DNA of 64,000 bases, taken from contig NZ_CP035037.1 of the NCBI RefSeq assembly GCF_004028235.1, positions 2,046,001 to 2,110,000 on the forward strand, given 5' to 3'. The notes under the pieces were generated by a model. That model was not told where the DNA came from and made no database searches. It saw only the letters and a list, made by a program, of their open reading frames with translations. The stretch is from Leucobacter muris (lineage in GTDB: Bacteria; Actinomycetota; Actinomycetes; Actinomycetales; Microbacteriaceae). This document shows positions 7,800-15,545 of the stretch, in pieces (positions within the stretch are counted from its first letter, which is position 1; the number at the start of each line of letters is the position of its first letter). A program made the translations under genes and the position numbers.

Positions 7800-10325
7800 C
7801 TACCCGGTCGCGGAGCGATGGCCCCGCCCCCGGGTGCGCCGCGACCGCGCTGCGGCCACCAGCGCCGCAGCGCCGAGCGCCAGCAGCCCCGCCCCGAGCG
7901 CCCCGAAGGGCGTCTCGGTGCCGCCCGTGGCCGACAGGCGACCCGTCGGCGAGCCGCTCGCGTTCGTGAGATCGACCGGATCGCCCGAGCCTCGGCGGGC
8001 GTCGGAATCATCGGGATCGGGGACGGGAACCGGATCGGGGCCGGGCCCGGGCCCGGGTCCGGGCGGATTCGGGGCGGGCAGCGCCGCGAGCAGCGCGTTC
8101 GCGTCGACGAGGCCCGAGCCGAAGACGTGGGCGTCGGGGAACAGCGCGGGATCGTAGGGGTTCACCGGGCCCCCGATCGAGGCGCCTCGAGCGGTCTCGG
8201 CGAGCGCCGCGCGAAGCTCGTCCGCGGTCGCCCCCGGCGCGTACGAGAGGCCGAGCGCCGCGACGGCCGCGACGGTGGGAGCGGCGGCGGAGGTGCCCGT
8301 GAACCGGTACACGATGCCGTCCGGCGTGTTCTCGGGCACGTTGAAGAAGGTGGTGCGCGCGCCGTCGACGGAGGCGACGTTGGGCGCCGATACGGTCAGC
8401 GGGGCAGGCAGCGGGGCGGCGGGCGCGGGAGCGGGGTCGCCGACGGGCACGCGGTCGAAGAGCAGCGTGTTCGGGCCGAGCGAGCTGAACGGCCGCAACT
8501 GCGCCGGCGCATCCCACGGCACCGCGGCGACCGAGAGCGCGGATCCGTCCCCGTTGTGGCCGAGCGTAACCGCACCGACGCGGTCGCCGACGGGAGACGC
8601 GGGCGGCGCATCGCCCATGAACTGCCGCTCGGCGATCGCGGTTGCGCCGAGCGCGAACCCGATGAACACGGCCGGCGCGGCAGACGCCGAGGGGTCGAAC
8701 GAGCGGCGAATGAACACCATGCGCACCTTCGTGCCCGGCTTCACCTCGAACCCGCCGACGGCGCCGGGATACGGCGCCCCGAACATGAGGATGCGGTCGA
8801 GCGGCTGCGGAGCGCCCGACGCGTCCTCCTCGTAGAAGCGCAGCTCGTAGTCGGTCGTGACGCCGAACATCGGCTCACCGATCGAGGCCGCCGTCGTGAG
8901 CACGCGCTCGGGGCCGCCGGGCGCTCCCGCCATCGTGAGCAGATCGTAGGGCTGCTCCCCCGGCCCGGAATCGAAGTCGAGGCAGTCGATGTCGGTGCGC
9001 CCGTACAGCGGATCGTGCGGCCCGATCGGCACCCACGCCGGGCACTCCATCGGTCGGTACGCGCTGGTCTGCCAGGAGGAGAGCGGGGTGCCCGCATGCG
9101 GCCCCTGAGTGGCCGTCGCGTTCGAGTTGCCGGCGGCCGCGATCGTGAGCACTCCATGCTCGGCGCGCGCCCGCTCGTAAACGGCCGAGATGATCCCCTG
9201 CTGGAAGTAGGGCTCCTGGAACCACGAGATGTCGTCGACGATGATGTCGGCACCGGCATCGACGAGCTTCATGATGTTCTCCGCCATGGCGAAGTCGCCG
9301 AACCCCTCGTCGGCGAAGAGGATCTTCGCGCCCGGCGCGATCCCGTGCACCAGCTGCGCCATCGCACGCCCCTCATCGGCGCCTCCCGCGGCGTCCGACA
9401 CGAGGGTGACGGGCGCGGTTCTGCCGCACGGGTTGCCGGGGCCGGGCAGCGCACCGGCGGCGACGTCGTCGTCCCACGAGGTCGGTGCGGTGCGGTGGGC
9501 GAACGAGTCCGACACGATGCCGATGGTCACACCCGTGCCGTCGACGCCGTACGCGGTACGCGCGAGGTCGGAGCGCAGGGGCACGTCGGTCTCGACGGGC
9601 AGCGCGCGGCAGGCCGAGGCCGTCGCCGCCGTGCTCGGCCGCAGCGCGGTCTCCGCGGTGCCGGAGCGCGACTCGAGCGCGGCCGGCAGGCTGCCGTGCA
9701 CGGCCTCGAGCCGATCCGTGAGCGCGGCCCTGCTGCTCGCGGGCCGCAGGGCGGGTGTCACGCCGCTCACTCCGGGCAGCGCGCGAAGATCGTCGAGCAG
9801 TACGGGTTCCACCCACACCTCCGCGGCGGGTGCCACGGTCGACACCGATGCCACGCTCCCCCGGTCGCCGATCGTCTCGCGCACCCGGTCGAGCACCGCC
9901 TCGCCCGAACCGGCCCAGAACACCGTCGCCGAGATGCGCCCCTCCCCGTCGAGCACCACGCTCCCTGGGCCCTCGGCCGGCACCGCTACCGCGTCGGCGA
10001 ACTCCTCGGCCGTACCGGAACCGGCCTCGGCCGCCGCCGCGAGGGCGTCGGCGAGCGTCTCGGGCTGCACCGGATCGGGTTGCGACGGATCGGGTTCGAC
10101 GGCCGCGGGGCCTGGTTCGGCGACCGGCCCCGGGTCGGCCACCGGGCCCGGGTCGGCGACCGCCGGCGCGGCGGTCATGAGCAGGCAGGCCGCGGCGAGC
10201 AGCCCGGCTGCCAGCCCTCGGAGGGCGCTCGACGGGACACGAGCCGAGGGACGAACGGGAGCGACCGAGCGTGCAGGGATTCCCGGGAGCGGCGGATCTG
10301 CGGCGTGGCACATGGGCATCACCAT
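7800..10325 (-). CDS. Secreted, cell-wall-anchored S8/S53-like serine peptidase
   Basis: The 841-aa protein has a signal peptide (hydrophobic core about residues 37-53, cleavage after AVA, residue 57), a Pro-Gly/Asp repeat linker, and a subtilisin-like fold with Asp273 in GIVSDSF, the AAAGN oxyanion Asn400 and the catalytic Ser679 in GTSAAAP. The usual HGTxVA motif is absent; at that place stands GGADEGRAMAQLVHGIAPGA (313-332), so Glu318 may replace the catalytic His as in sedolisins. An extra domain (about 410-600) splits the catalytic domain. The C terminus has a Pro-Gly-rich wall linker, LSATG (797-801), a hydrophobic stretch and an Arg-rich tail, a sortase sorting signal. The exact start is uncertain; several Met codons lie near the N terminus. 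Confidence 0.82.
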   Translation of the reverse strand: MVMPMCHAADPPLPGIPARSVAPVRPSARVPSSALRGLAAGLLAAACLLMTAAPAVADPGPVADPGPVAEPGPAAVEPDPSQPDPVQPETLADALAAAAEAGSGTAEEFADAVAVPAEGPGSVVLDGEGRISATVFWAGSGEAVLDRVRETIGDRGSVASVSTVAPAAEVWVEPVLLDDLRALPGVSGVTPALRPASSRAALTDRLEAVHGSLPAALESRSGTAETALRPSTAATASACRALPVETDVPLRSDLARTAYGVDGTGVTIGIVSDSFAHRTAPTSWDDDVAAGALPGPGNPCGRTAPVTLVSDAAGGADEGRAMAQLVHGIAPGAKILFADEGFGDFAMAENIMKLVDAGADIIVDDISWFQEPYFQQGIISAVYERARAEHGVLTIAAAGNSNATATQGPHAGTPLSSWQTSAYRPMECPAWVPIGPHDPLYGRTDIDCLDFDSGPGEQPYDLLTMAGAPGGPERVLTTAASIGEPMFGVTTDYELRFYEEDASGAPQPLDRILMFGAPYPGAVGGFEVKPGTKVRMVFIRRSFDPSASAAPAVFIGFALGATAIAERQFMGDAPPASPVGDRVGAVTLGHNGDGSALSVAAVPWDAPAQLRPFSSLGPNTLLFDRVPVGDPAPAPAAPLPAPLTVSAPNVASVDGARTTFFNVPENTPDGIVYRFTGTSAAAPTVAAVAALGLSYAPGATADELRAALAETARGASIGGPVNPYDPALFPDAHVFGSGLVDANALLAALPAPNPPGPGPGPGPDPVPVPDPDDSDARRGSGDPVDLTNASGSPTGRLSATGGTETPFGALGAGLLALGAAALVAAARSRRTRGRGHRSATG

Positions 10326-10602
10326 AACGGCAGATCAGACGCTATTCCAAGCGCGTTCTCTCACGCACGAACGACGCTGCATCCCGCGCAGAGACACTGC
10401 ATCGAGCGTCGAGTTCACGGCTCCGCCACCATCCGTCGTGACGGCGCTCGTAGTCTCGGCAGCGATCTCGACAGTCGGGCTTCGGCTCGATCGACTCCCT
10501 GCGCCGCGCGTTGGAAGCCCGATACGGGGCCGGGCCGACCAACCTGAGAACCGGGCGCTCCCGCTCGAGCGCCTCCTCGATCGGCGCTCCCGGCGCGGGC
10601 GG
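10326..10602. other. Non-coding stretch upstream of dps, nothing recognised
   Basis: Together with the iron-box region this gap is 378 bp long. Frames are open on the minus strand, but their translations are Arg/Ser-rich without domain or start signal. I see no RNA gene and no repeat here. Confidence 0.4.
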
Positions 10603-10621
10603 TTAGGCATGTCTTGCCTTG
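10603..10621 (+). promoter_or_regulatory. Candidate DtxR/IdeR iron box upstream of dps
   Basis: TTAGGCATGTCTTGCCTTG resembles the 19-bp DtxR/IdeR box. It keeps the AGG-N9-CCT spacing of the consensus and the left half-site TTAGG. It lies about 85-100 bp before the Dps start. Iron control of dps fits the role of the protein, but the right half is imperfect. Confidence 0.45.
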
Positions 10622-10703
10622 CTTGCGGTTCTGCGCGATCCGAGTCACAGTAGACACCATCAGGCCGAAACGAAATCCGATGAGCCGAAGGACGAGAATC
10701 ATC

Positions 10704-11195
10704 ATGGTCCAATCCAAGAACAAGTCAGTGGTCGTCTCGAAGGAAGACCTCGACCGCTCGGTGGGAGTCGAGCACTACCTGTCGCCCGTCGTGCGAGACC
10801 TCGTCGCGCTGGCGGTCAACGGCAAGCAGGCGCACTGGCACGTGCGCGGCGCGAACTTCATCGGTGTGCACGAGTTCCTCGACGAGGTCGTCGCGCACGC
10901 GCAGGACGGAGCCGACGAGGTGGCCGAGCGCATCGTCGCTCTGGGGCTGCCCGTCGACGCGCGCATCGGCACGGTCGCGAAGAAGACCAGCCTCCCCGAG
11001 ACGGCCGAGGGCTTCCAGCAGTCGGACGCCACGATCCGCGAGGTCGTATCCGAGCTGGACGCCGCGCTCGTCACCGTCTACGCCGCTGTGGCGGGGCTCG
11101 ACGAGATCGACCCCACGAGCCAGGACATCGTGATCGCTCTGGCCCAGCAGCTCGACAAGGATCGCTGGTTCCTCGCCTCGCACCTGACCGTCTGA
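10704..11195 (+). CDS. dps: Dps-type DNA-binding ferritin-like protein
   Basis: The 163-aa protein stores iron by oxidising Fe(II) with peroxide and protects DNA in a 12-subunit shell. The inter-subunit ferroxidase ligands are visible: HWHV with His44 and His46, His56 in GVHEF, Asp60-Glu61 and Glu72. The start MVQSKNKSVVVSKEDL has a Lys-rich tail suitable for DNA contact. I rejected an upstream in-frame ATG at 10614 because it lies within the iron-box region and adds no conserved sequence. A strong bidirectional terminator separates it from the convergent SIP-domain gene, which also has an iron-related fold. Confidence 0.92.
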   Translation: MVQSKNKSVVVSKEDLDRSVGVEHYLSPVVRDLVALAVNGKQAHWHVRGANFIGVHEFLDEVVAHAQDGADEVAERIVALGLPVDARIGTVAKKTSLPETAEGFQQSDATIREVVSELDAALVTVYAAVAGLDEIDPTSQDIVIALAQQLDKDRWFLASHLTV

Positions 11196-11210
11196 GGCGT
11201 TCACAGCACA

Positions 11211-11251
11211 AGACGCGCCCGCGCCGGAGTCGATCCGTCGCGGGCGCGTCT
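11211..11251. terminator. Bidirectional terminator between dps and SIP gene
   Basis: AGACGCGCCCGCG (11211-11223) pairs perfectly with CGCGGGCGCGTCT (11239-11251), a 13-bp stem with a 15-nt loop. It lies between two convergent stop codons and can serve both transcripts. Confidence 0.85.
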
Positions 11252-11265
11252 ATCATGCGCGGCGT

Positions 11266-11718
11266 CTAGGCGCGCTGCTCCCGGTACTCGGCCGCCGCCG
11301 TCCAGATCTCGGCGAGCTCGGACCGTACGCGATCCCACTGCGCCGTGACATCGGCGCTGTCGCGCGCCCCGGTCCACAGGTGCACGTAACGGCCGCTCAG
11401 GGGGTCGCCCCGCATCCACTCGTCGAGCCATGCGTCGACCGCGTCCATCAGTCGCGCACCGGCAAGCGCTTCGCGCGACTCGCGTACGAGCCAGGTGATG
11501 CCCACACCGGGGGGCGCGTCGAGCGACTCGATCTGCTGCGGCGAATCGACCTCGATGAAAACGCGACCGTAGCTCTTCTTCGGCAGGGCCGCGCACCAGT
11601 CGCGCAGCGCGGCGACATCGCTCGAATCGCCCGCCGCGAGCACGCACTCGAGGTGGCTCGGGCAGATGAAGATGAAGTCCGATGATTCGATCTCGTCGGA
11701 ATGGTCAGTGGCGCTCAC
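11266..11718 (-). CDS. SIP (siderophore-interacting protein) domain protein
   Basis: This 150-aa protein matches the C-terminal NAD(P)H-binding half of siderophore-interacting ferric reductases: VLAAGDSSDVAALRDWCAAL, then RVFIEVDSPQQIESLDAP and VTWLVRE-like GITWLVRES. The N-terminal FAD-binding half of a full ferric-siderophore reductase is missing, so it cannot work alone as a reductase in the classical way. It may cooperate with a separate flavoprotein, or act as a regulator or binding protein (inference). Small stand-alone SIP proteins next to dps occur in Microbacteriaceae as far as I recall. It is convergent with dps. Confidence 0.78.
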   Translation of the reverse strand: MSATDHSDEIESSDFIFICPSHLECVLAAGDSSDVAALRDWCAALPKKSYGRVFIEVDSPQQIESLDAPPGVGITWLVRESREALAGARLMDAVDAWLDEWMRGDPLSGRYVHLWTGARDSADVTAQWDRVRSELAEIWTAAAEYREQRA

Positions 11719-11797
11719 CCCCTCATTGTACGCAATTCTGCGCTTCGTCTGACGATTTCTGTGATTCTGTCAGGAAAGAAGCCTCGGAGCTGAGGCC

Positions 11798-12721
11798 TCA
11801 CCGTCGCCCAGCACCGAATTCGAGCGAGACCTCGTCCGCGACAGACAACGAGAGCACGATCTTCTCGACGACGTCGTGCTGTTCGATGGTTCGTTCGACG
11901 TCGCGCAGACGTCGCGCCACGGCGTGCTCGGCCTCGTCCCCCGCGAGATCGACCTCAGCGACGATGAATAGGCGATGGGGGCCGACGTATTCGATGTGCA
12001 GATAGGTGATCCGTTCGATATCCGACATCCCGAGCAGGGCCGTCCCGACGCTCCGCCACTCCGCATTCGAGACGGTCGCACCGACAAGGAACGCCATGTT
12101 CCTTCCGATCAGGATCAGGGCGACCACCGCGAGAAGCATTCCGACGAGGATCGAACCCCACGCGTCCCACGCGGCGACTCCCGTCAGCTGATGCACGGCG
12201 ATCGAGGCCCCCGCGATCGCGAGCCCGATGAGTGCCGCACCGTCCTCGAAGAACACGGCCCGCAGCGTCGTATCGCTCGTCTTGAGCACGAAGTCCCAGG
12301 TCGTAGATTCTCGCTCCCGCGCGAGCCGCTTCGATCGCCTGAAAGCCTGCACGAAAGAGATCGCCTCCAGCAGGAACGCGATCCCGAGGACCGTGTACGC
12401 GATGCCGGGGTTCTCCACGGGCTCATCCGAGGCCAGCTGCTGGATACCGTGCATGATCGAGACGATGGCGCCCGCGGTGAAGATGCCGAAGGCGGCCACG
12501 AGGGACCATACGAATGCGCGGCGGCCGAATCCGAGCGGGTGGCGCTCGTCCTTCGGGCGCGCTCCGCGCCGGTCCGCGATGAGGAGGAAGATCTCGTTTC
12601 CCGCGTCGGCCCAGGAGTGCGCGGCCTCAGCCGTCATCGAAGCCGAGGACGTGATCATAGCCGCAACGGTCTTGGCGACCGCCACGAGGACGTTCGCGAG
12701 AAAGGCGATCAGCACCACCAT
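11798..12721 (-). CDS. Cation diffusion facilitator family transporter (CDF 1)
   Basis: This 307-aa protein has about six membrane segments. The CDF metal site is visible in segment 2 as AAHSWADAGNE and in segment 5 as FEDGAALIG (E-D instead of the usual H-x-x-x-D), after the conserved loop DERHPLGFGRRAF. A cytoplasmic C-terminal domain (about 215-307) with HIEYVGPHRLFIVAEVDL follows. Such carriers export Zn2+, Fe2+, Co2+ or Mn2+ in exchange for protons. The start ATG at 12721 is preceded by AAAGGG. It is the last gene of a three-gene operon (lipoprotein, CDF 2, CDF 1). Confidence 0.85.
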   Translation of the reverse strand: MVVLIAFLANVLVAVAKTVAAMITSSASMTAEAAHSWADAGNEIFLLIADRRGARPKDERHPLGFGRRAFVWSLVAAFGIFTAGAIVSIMHGIQQLASDEPVENPGIAYTVLGIAFLLEAISFVQAFRRSKRLARERESTTWDFVLKTSDTTLRAVFFEDGAALIGLAIAGASIAVHQLTGVAAWDAWGSILVGMLLAVVALILIGRNMAFLVGATVSNAEWRSVGTALLGMSDIERITYLHIEYVGPHRLFIVAEVDLAGDEAEHAVARRLRDVERTIEQHDVVEKIVLSLSVADEVSLEFGAGRR

Positions 12722-12765
12722 GTTCTCGCCCTTTCAGATCCTGATCCGACCGCTGTCGATCACCT

Positions 12766-13791
12766 TCATGGAGAGCCCGACGCGTCCATCGGCGAGTACT
12801 TTCCGGGATAGCGCGTCAGCGCTCGATCCGCCTCATCGGGAAGCGTCTCGCCGACGACCACGACGACGTCCTGCACCTTCCAGTCGAGCCCCGCGATGCT
12901 CTCGGATATCTCGTCGATCCACTCGACCGGCACGCGCTTCCTTCTGGGAAGCACGAACGCTTCCACATGGAAGACCTGTCCCTGATCACGCATGCGCACC
13001 GCGGCATCCTTGATCCACTTCTGTTCGCGAAGGTGGGCGGTGATGTCGTGCGCGAGCGGATCGGGGTACTCATCGTCGCAGGTGCGCGCGCGCTGATCCA
13101 TCAGGTCGATCACCGCGCTCTTGGTATTTCGGACGCCGTCCCAGATGATGCCGAGCGAGATGAACAGCGCGGCCGCGCCATCGAGCCACCACAGCCCCAC
13201 GCCGACCCCGAGCACGCCGACGATCGAGGCCGCATTCGTGTGCCAGTCGGCTTTCGCCATATCGGCGTCCGCGTAGAGAAGCTTGTTGTGGAGCAAGGGC
13301 GCGAGCTTCGCCTTCGCGGGTCCGTAGAGGAACACCGGCCCGACGACGATCGGCACCATCACGGCGACCATCAGCCACCCCAGCCAGATGGTGTGGCCGA
13401 ACAGATTCACGGTCCCGATCGTGGGGTGCTCGGTGTTGATCAGACTGCTGACGGCCTCGAACGCCAGGTTCAGCCCCACCGCGAGGAGGGCGACACCGGC
13501 GACGAGATGGCCCACTCCCATCGCGCGATGCATACCGTACGGGTAGTCCCGGGTGGGTTTGCGGCGCACGAATACCAGAGCGATGAGGAACGCGAGCTGC
13601 GGAATGAGGGACAGCATGTCCTCGATCCACGCGGTTCGCATCGCCTGCGAGTTCCCCACGACGAAAGCCACGAGGGCGATCGTGCAGCTGGTATACGCGA
13701 TGGTGAACCACTCCCAGCGCACAGCCTTTTTCAACGCGTGATGCTGCTCGTGAGGCAGGTCGGCCCGTCCGAACTGATGGTTCTCGCTCAC
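12766..13791 (-). CDS. Cation diffusion facilitator family transporter (CDF 2)
   Basis: This 341-aa CDF-type carrier differs markedly from its neighbour. The segment-2 metal site region reads MRTAWIEDMLSLIPQ, so the usual H/D-x-x-x-D pair is D/E-poor, while segment 5 has DADMAKADWHTNAASI with D, D and H ligands. The cation-efflux C-terminal domain (about 230-320) follows: REQKWIKDAAVRMRDQGQVF then VEAFVLP. Substrate metal is unknown. It overlaps the upstream lipoprotein gene by 4 bp and lies 44 bp before CDF 1; all three are probably co-expressed, perhaps as a metal export module. Confidence 0.82.
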   Translation of the reverse strand: MSENHQFGRADLPHEQHHALKKAVRWEWFTIAYTSCTIALVAFVVGNSQAMRTAWIEDMLSLIPQLAFLIALVFVRRKPTRDYPYGMHRAMGVGHLVAGVALLAVGLNLAFEAVSSLINTEHPTIGTVNLFGHTIWLGWLMVAVMVPIVVGPVFLYGPAKAKLAPLLHNKLLYADADMAKADWHTNAASIVGVLGVGVGLWWLDGAAALFISLGIIWDGVRNTKSAVIDLMDQRARTCDDEYPDPLAHDITAHLREQKWIKDAAVRMRDQGQVFHVEAFVLPRRKRVPVEWIDEISESIAGLDWKVQDVVVVVGETLPDEADRALTRYPGKYSPMDASGSP

Positions 13792-14312
13792 GAGCCCACC
13801 TCCTCATCTAGAAAGGCCTCCAGCTCGCTGAGAAACGCGTTCTCCCCCAGAGGCACGAGGAAGACTATGCTGCGCCCGTCTGCGCCCTCGATCGCGCGGT
13901 ACCCCCGGGTGATACCTGCGCGGTCGAGCCAGGGCGTGTCCTCGGTGAAGCCTCCCACCACGAGATCGAGTTCACCGCTCTCCAGCATTCGGACGAGTGT
14001 CTCCTCGCTCCCCACGGTCCATTCCGGACGAGCATCGATGGACTCGGAGAAGTCGTCGACGAGGCGCGCGAGCGAGCCCGACGGCTCCGATCCGTGGTCA
14101 TCGATCAGTCCAGGATCGGTCGAAGCCCCGACCCTCAGCTCTCCCCCGCTCGCGTTCGCGAGAGTGCCGTTCGGATCCGACGGCACTGACAGTCCGCATC
14201 CGGCCAGACTCGCCGCCAAGGCCACACCGGCAACGCCTTCGAGTACCCGCCTGGCGAGAGCCGCGCCTCTGCGAGGAGGGGTTCCCGTTGCACAAGCATC
14301 TGAACGCTTCAT
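13788..14312 (-). CDS. Small lipoprotein with solute-binding-like sequence
   Basis: The protein has 174 aa. A signal peptide ends in the lipobox LAASLAGC with Cys39 as the lipidation site. The mature part contains GELRVGASTDPGLIDDHGS, ALV-type helices and GELDLVVGGFTEDTPW, which resemble lobe I of family-3 solute-binding proteins, but the protein is only about half the normal length. The gene stops inside the start of CDF 2 (ATGA overlap), so it is translationally coupled to two metal exporters. It may sense or deliver a metal or ligand outside the membrane; the role is not known. Confidence 0.72.
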   Translation of the reverse strand: MKRSDACATGTPPRRGAALARRVLEGVAGVALAASLAGCGLSVPSDPNGTLANASGGELRVGASTDPGLIDDHGSEPSGSLARLVDDFSESIDARPEWTVGSEETLVRMLESGELDLVVGGFTEDTPWLDRAGITRGYRAIEGADGRSIVFLVPLGENAFLSELEAFLDEEVGS

Positions 14313-14588
14313 CACTCGAACCTACTGTCGCGATCTCGCGCTTCGCCAGGCATTGACGTTGCCCTCGAACTTCGGCTAGCTCTCCGACATGATCGAGCTG
14401 ACGCAGTTGCAGCACGCCGCGGAACCGCGGTTCTGGTGCGCACCGCGCCAGAGCTCCGCACCACGCAGCTCGGGAGCCCCGGTCAGCGGGTTCGACAGGA
14501 GATCTCGCGCAGCCCGAGTTTCTGCGCTCGTTTGCGCGAGTCGACGGCTCTCAGAGATCTTGAAGCGCGATGTCGTGCAACCAGTGGA

Positions 14589-14663
14589 TGGCTGGGATAC
14601 CAGGACTCGAACCTAGAATGACGGTACCAGAAACCGTAGTGTTGCCAATTACACCATATCCCA
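14589..14663 (-). tRNA. tRNA-Gln (anticodon CTG)
   Basis: The minus strand folds into a full cloverleaf: acceptor TGGGATA with TATCCCA, discriminator G and an encoded CCA. The anticodon loop is TTCTGGT-like with CTG, and the T-arm holds GGTTCGAGTCC. A-box (TGGTGTAATTGG) and B-box-equivalent regions match bacterial glutamine tRNAs. A TAAAGT/TTATCT -10-like stretch lies upstream at about 14705-14717. No second copy of its 3' end was found in the window. Confidence 0.95.
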
Positions 14664-14791
14664 AGGCGGAAATCCGAACTCCGGGGAGCTCGGCACCGAG
14701 AGATAACTTTACCCGATCGGGCTGGGGAAGTCCAAATCAGACGGGCCGCGCTGCGCGGGCCGGGCGCGCTGCCCGCCGCACCGATGAACCG

Positions 14792-15259
14792 CTACGCGTA
14801 GTCGTCGGGAGTGAGCTGGCGCAGGCCCGTGTCGTGCAGCACGAACTGGGCTCGCAGCCGCGGGCCGTGCTCCGTCGCCTCGTGCGCCAGTGCCCGCGCC
14901 CACGCCCGGTCCTCGGCCGTGAACTTCTCGGACCCGCGGCGCTCCCAGACGAGCGCGATGGACGCGGCGCCGAGCACCTCGCACACCATGCCCGCCCGAT
15001 CCACGAAGACGTGGGGAACCGACACGAGCCCCAGGTCATCGGTCTCGACCAGGCCGTCGGGGCTCTCGGGGAAATCGTCCATCGGCATCAGCGGGCCGAC
15101 CACCCGCTGCGCGTCGTCGAAGACGAACAACCACACCTGGCGCTGGTTCGCGCGCTCCAGGAGCAGTTCGATGAGCTCGTGCATGTCGGCGTCGGTGGCG
15201 AGCACGCGGTCACGGCTGAGGCGGGGGTCTGAGGGGCGGATCGTGTGAGTCATGCCCAT
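14792..15259 (-). CDS. Hypothetical protein
   Basis: This is a 155-aa acidic, soluble protein without signal peptide or membrane segment. It starts at either the ATG at 15259 or the one at 15253; no clear ribosome binding site separates them. Visible features are a helical N-terminal part with MHELIELLLERANQ, a beta strand QVWLFVFDDAQRVVGPLMPM, and a C-terminal RGSEKFTAEDRAWARALAHE helix. The pattern resembles small actinobacterial hypotheticals with a ligand-binding fold but I recognise no named family. It stands alone between tRNA-Gln and the stress protein terminator. Confidence 0.65.
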   Translation of the reverse strand: MGMTHTIRPSDPRLSRDRVLATDADMHELIELLLERANQRQVWLFVFDDAQRVVGPLMPMDDFPESPDGLVETDDLGLVSVPHVFVDRAGMVCEVLGAASIALVWERRGSEKFTAEDRAWARALAHEATEHGPRLRAQFVLHDTGLRQLTPDDYA

Positions 15260-15458
15260 AAGCATGCGCGGTGCGGGAGGGCAGTGAGCGGGGATCCGCG
15301 GATCTGTGGAGAAGCCGCGCGCGGGAGGCGTCGGCAGCGGGTTGTGAGCGGAGTCTGAGATCGCAGCGACGGGCAGCATCGCGCCCCGCGGAGCAGCGCC
15401 CCGCTCCCCTTCCGCGATCTCAAGAGGCAGAGGCGGCGTCTCCGGGCAGAACCCGCCT

Positions 15459-15497
15459 CGCCCCTTCGGCCCGCTCAGGGGGCAGGCCGAAGGGGCG
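15459..15497 (-). terminator. Terminator hairpin after the universal stress protein gene
   Basis: CGCCCCTTCGGCC (15459-15471) pairs perfectly with GGCCGAAGGGGCG (15485-15497), a 13-bp stem with a 13-nt loop, starting about 50 bp beyond the stress protein stop codon. Confidence 0.8.
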
Positions 15498-15545
15498 GGG
15501 CGGACCGGGGCGCGAGCCGGGGCGAGGCCCGCACTCGCGCGCGGC

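Noticed and set aside
10335..10712. 125-codon minus-strand frame upstream of dps
   Set aside because: No recognisable domain, no ribosome site, Arg/Ser-rich content, and it covers the dps promoter.
14316..14588. Short plus-strand frames between the lipoprotein gene and tRNA-Gln
   Set aside because: No conserved sequence or start signal; one runs into the tRNA. I see no gene here.
11720..14663. Complete genomic island with att repeats at tRNA-Gln
   Set aside because: No second copy of the tRNA 3' end and no integrase was found in the window, so only a weak suggestion remains.
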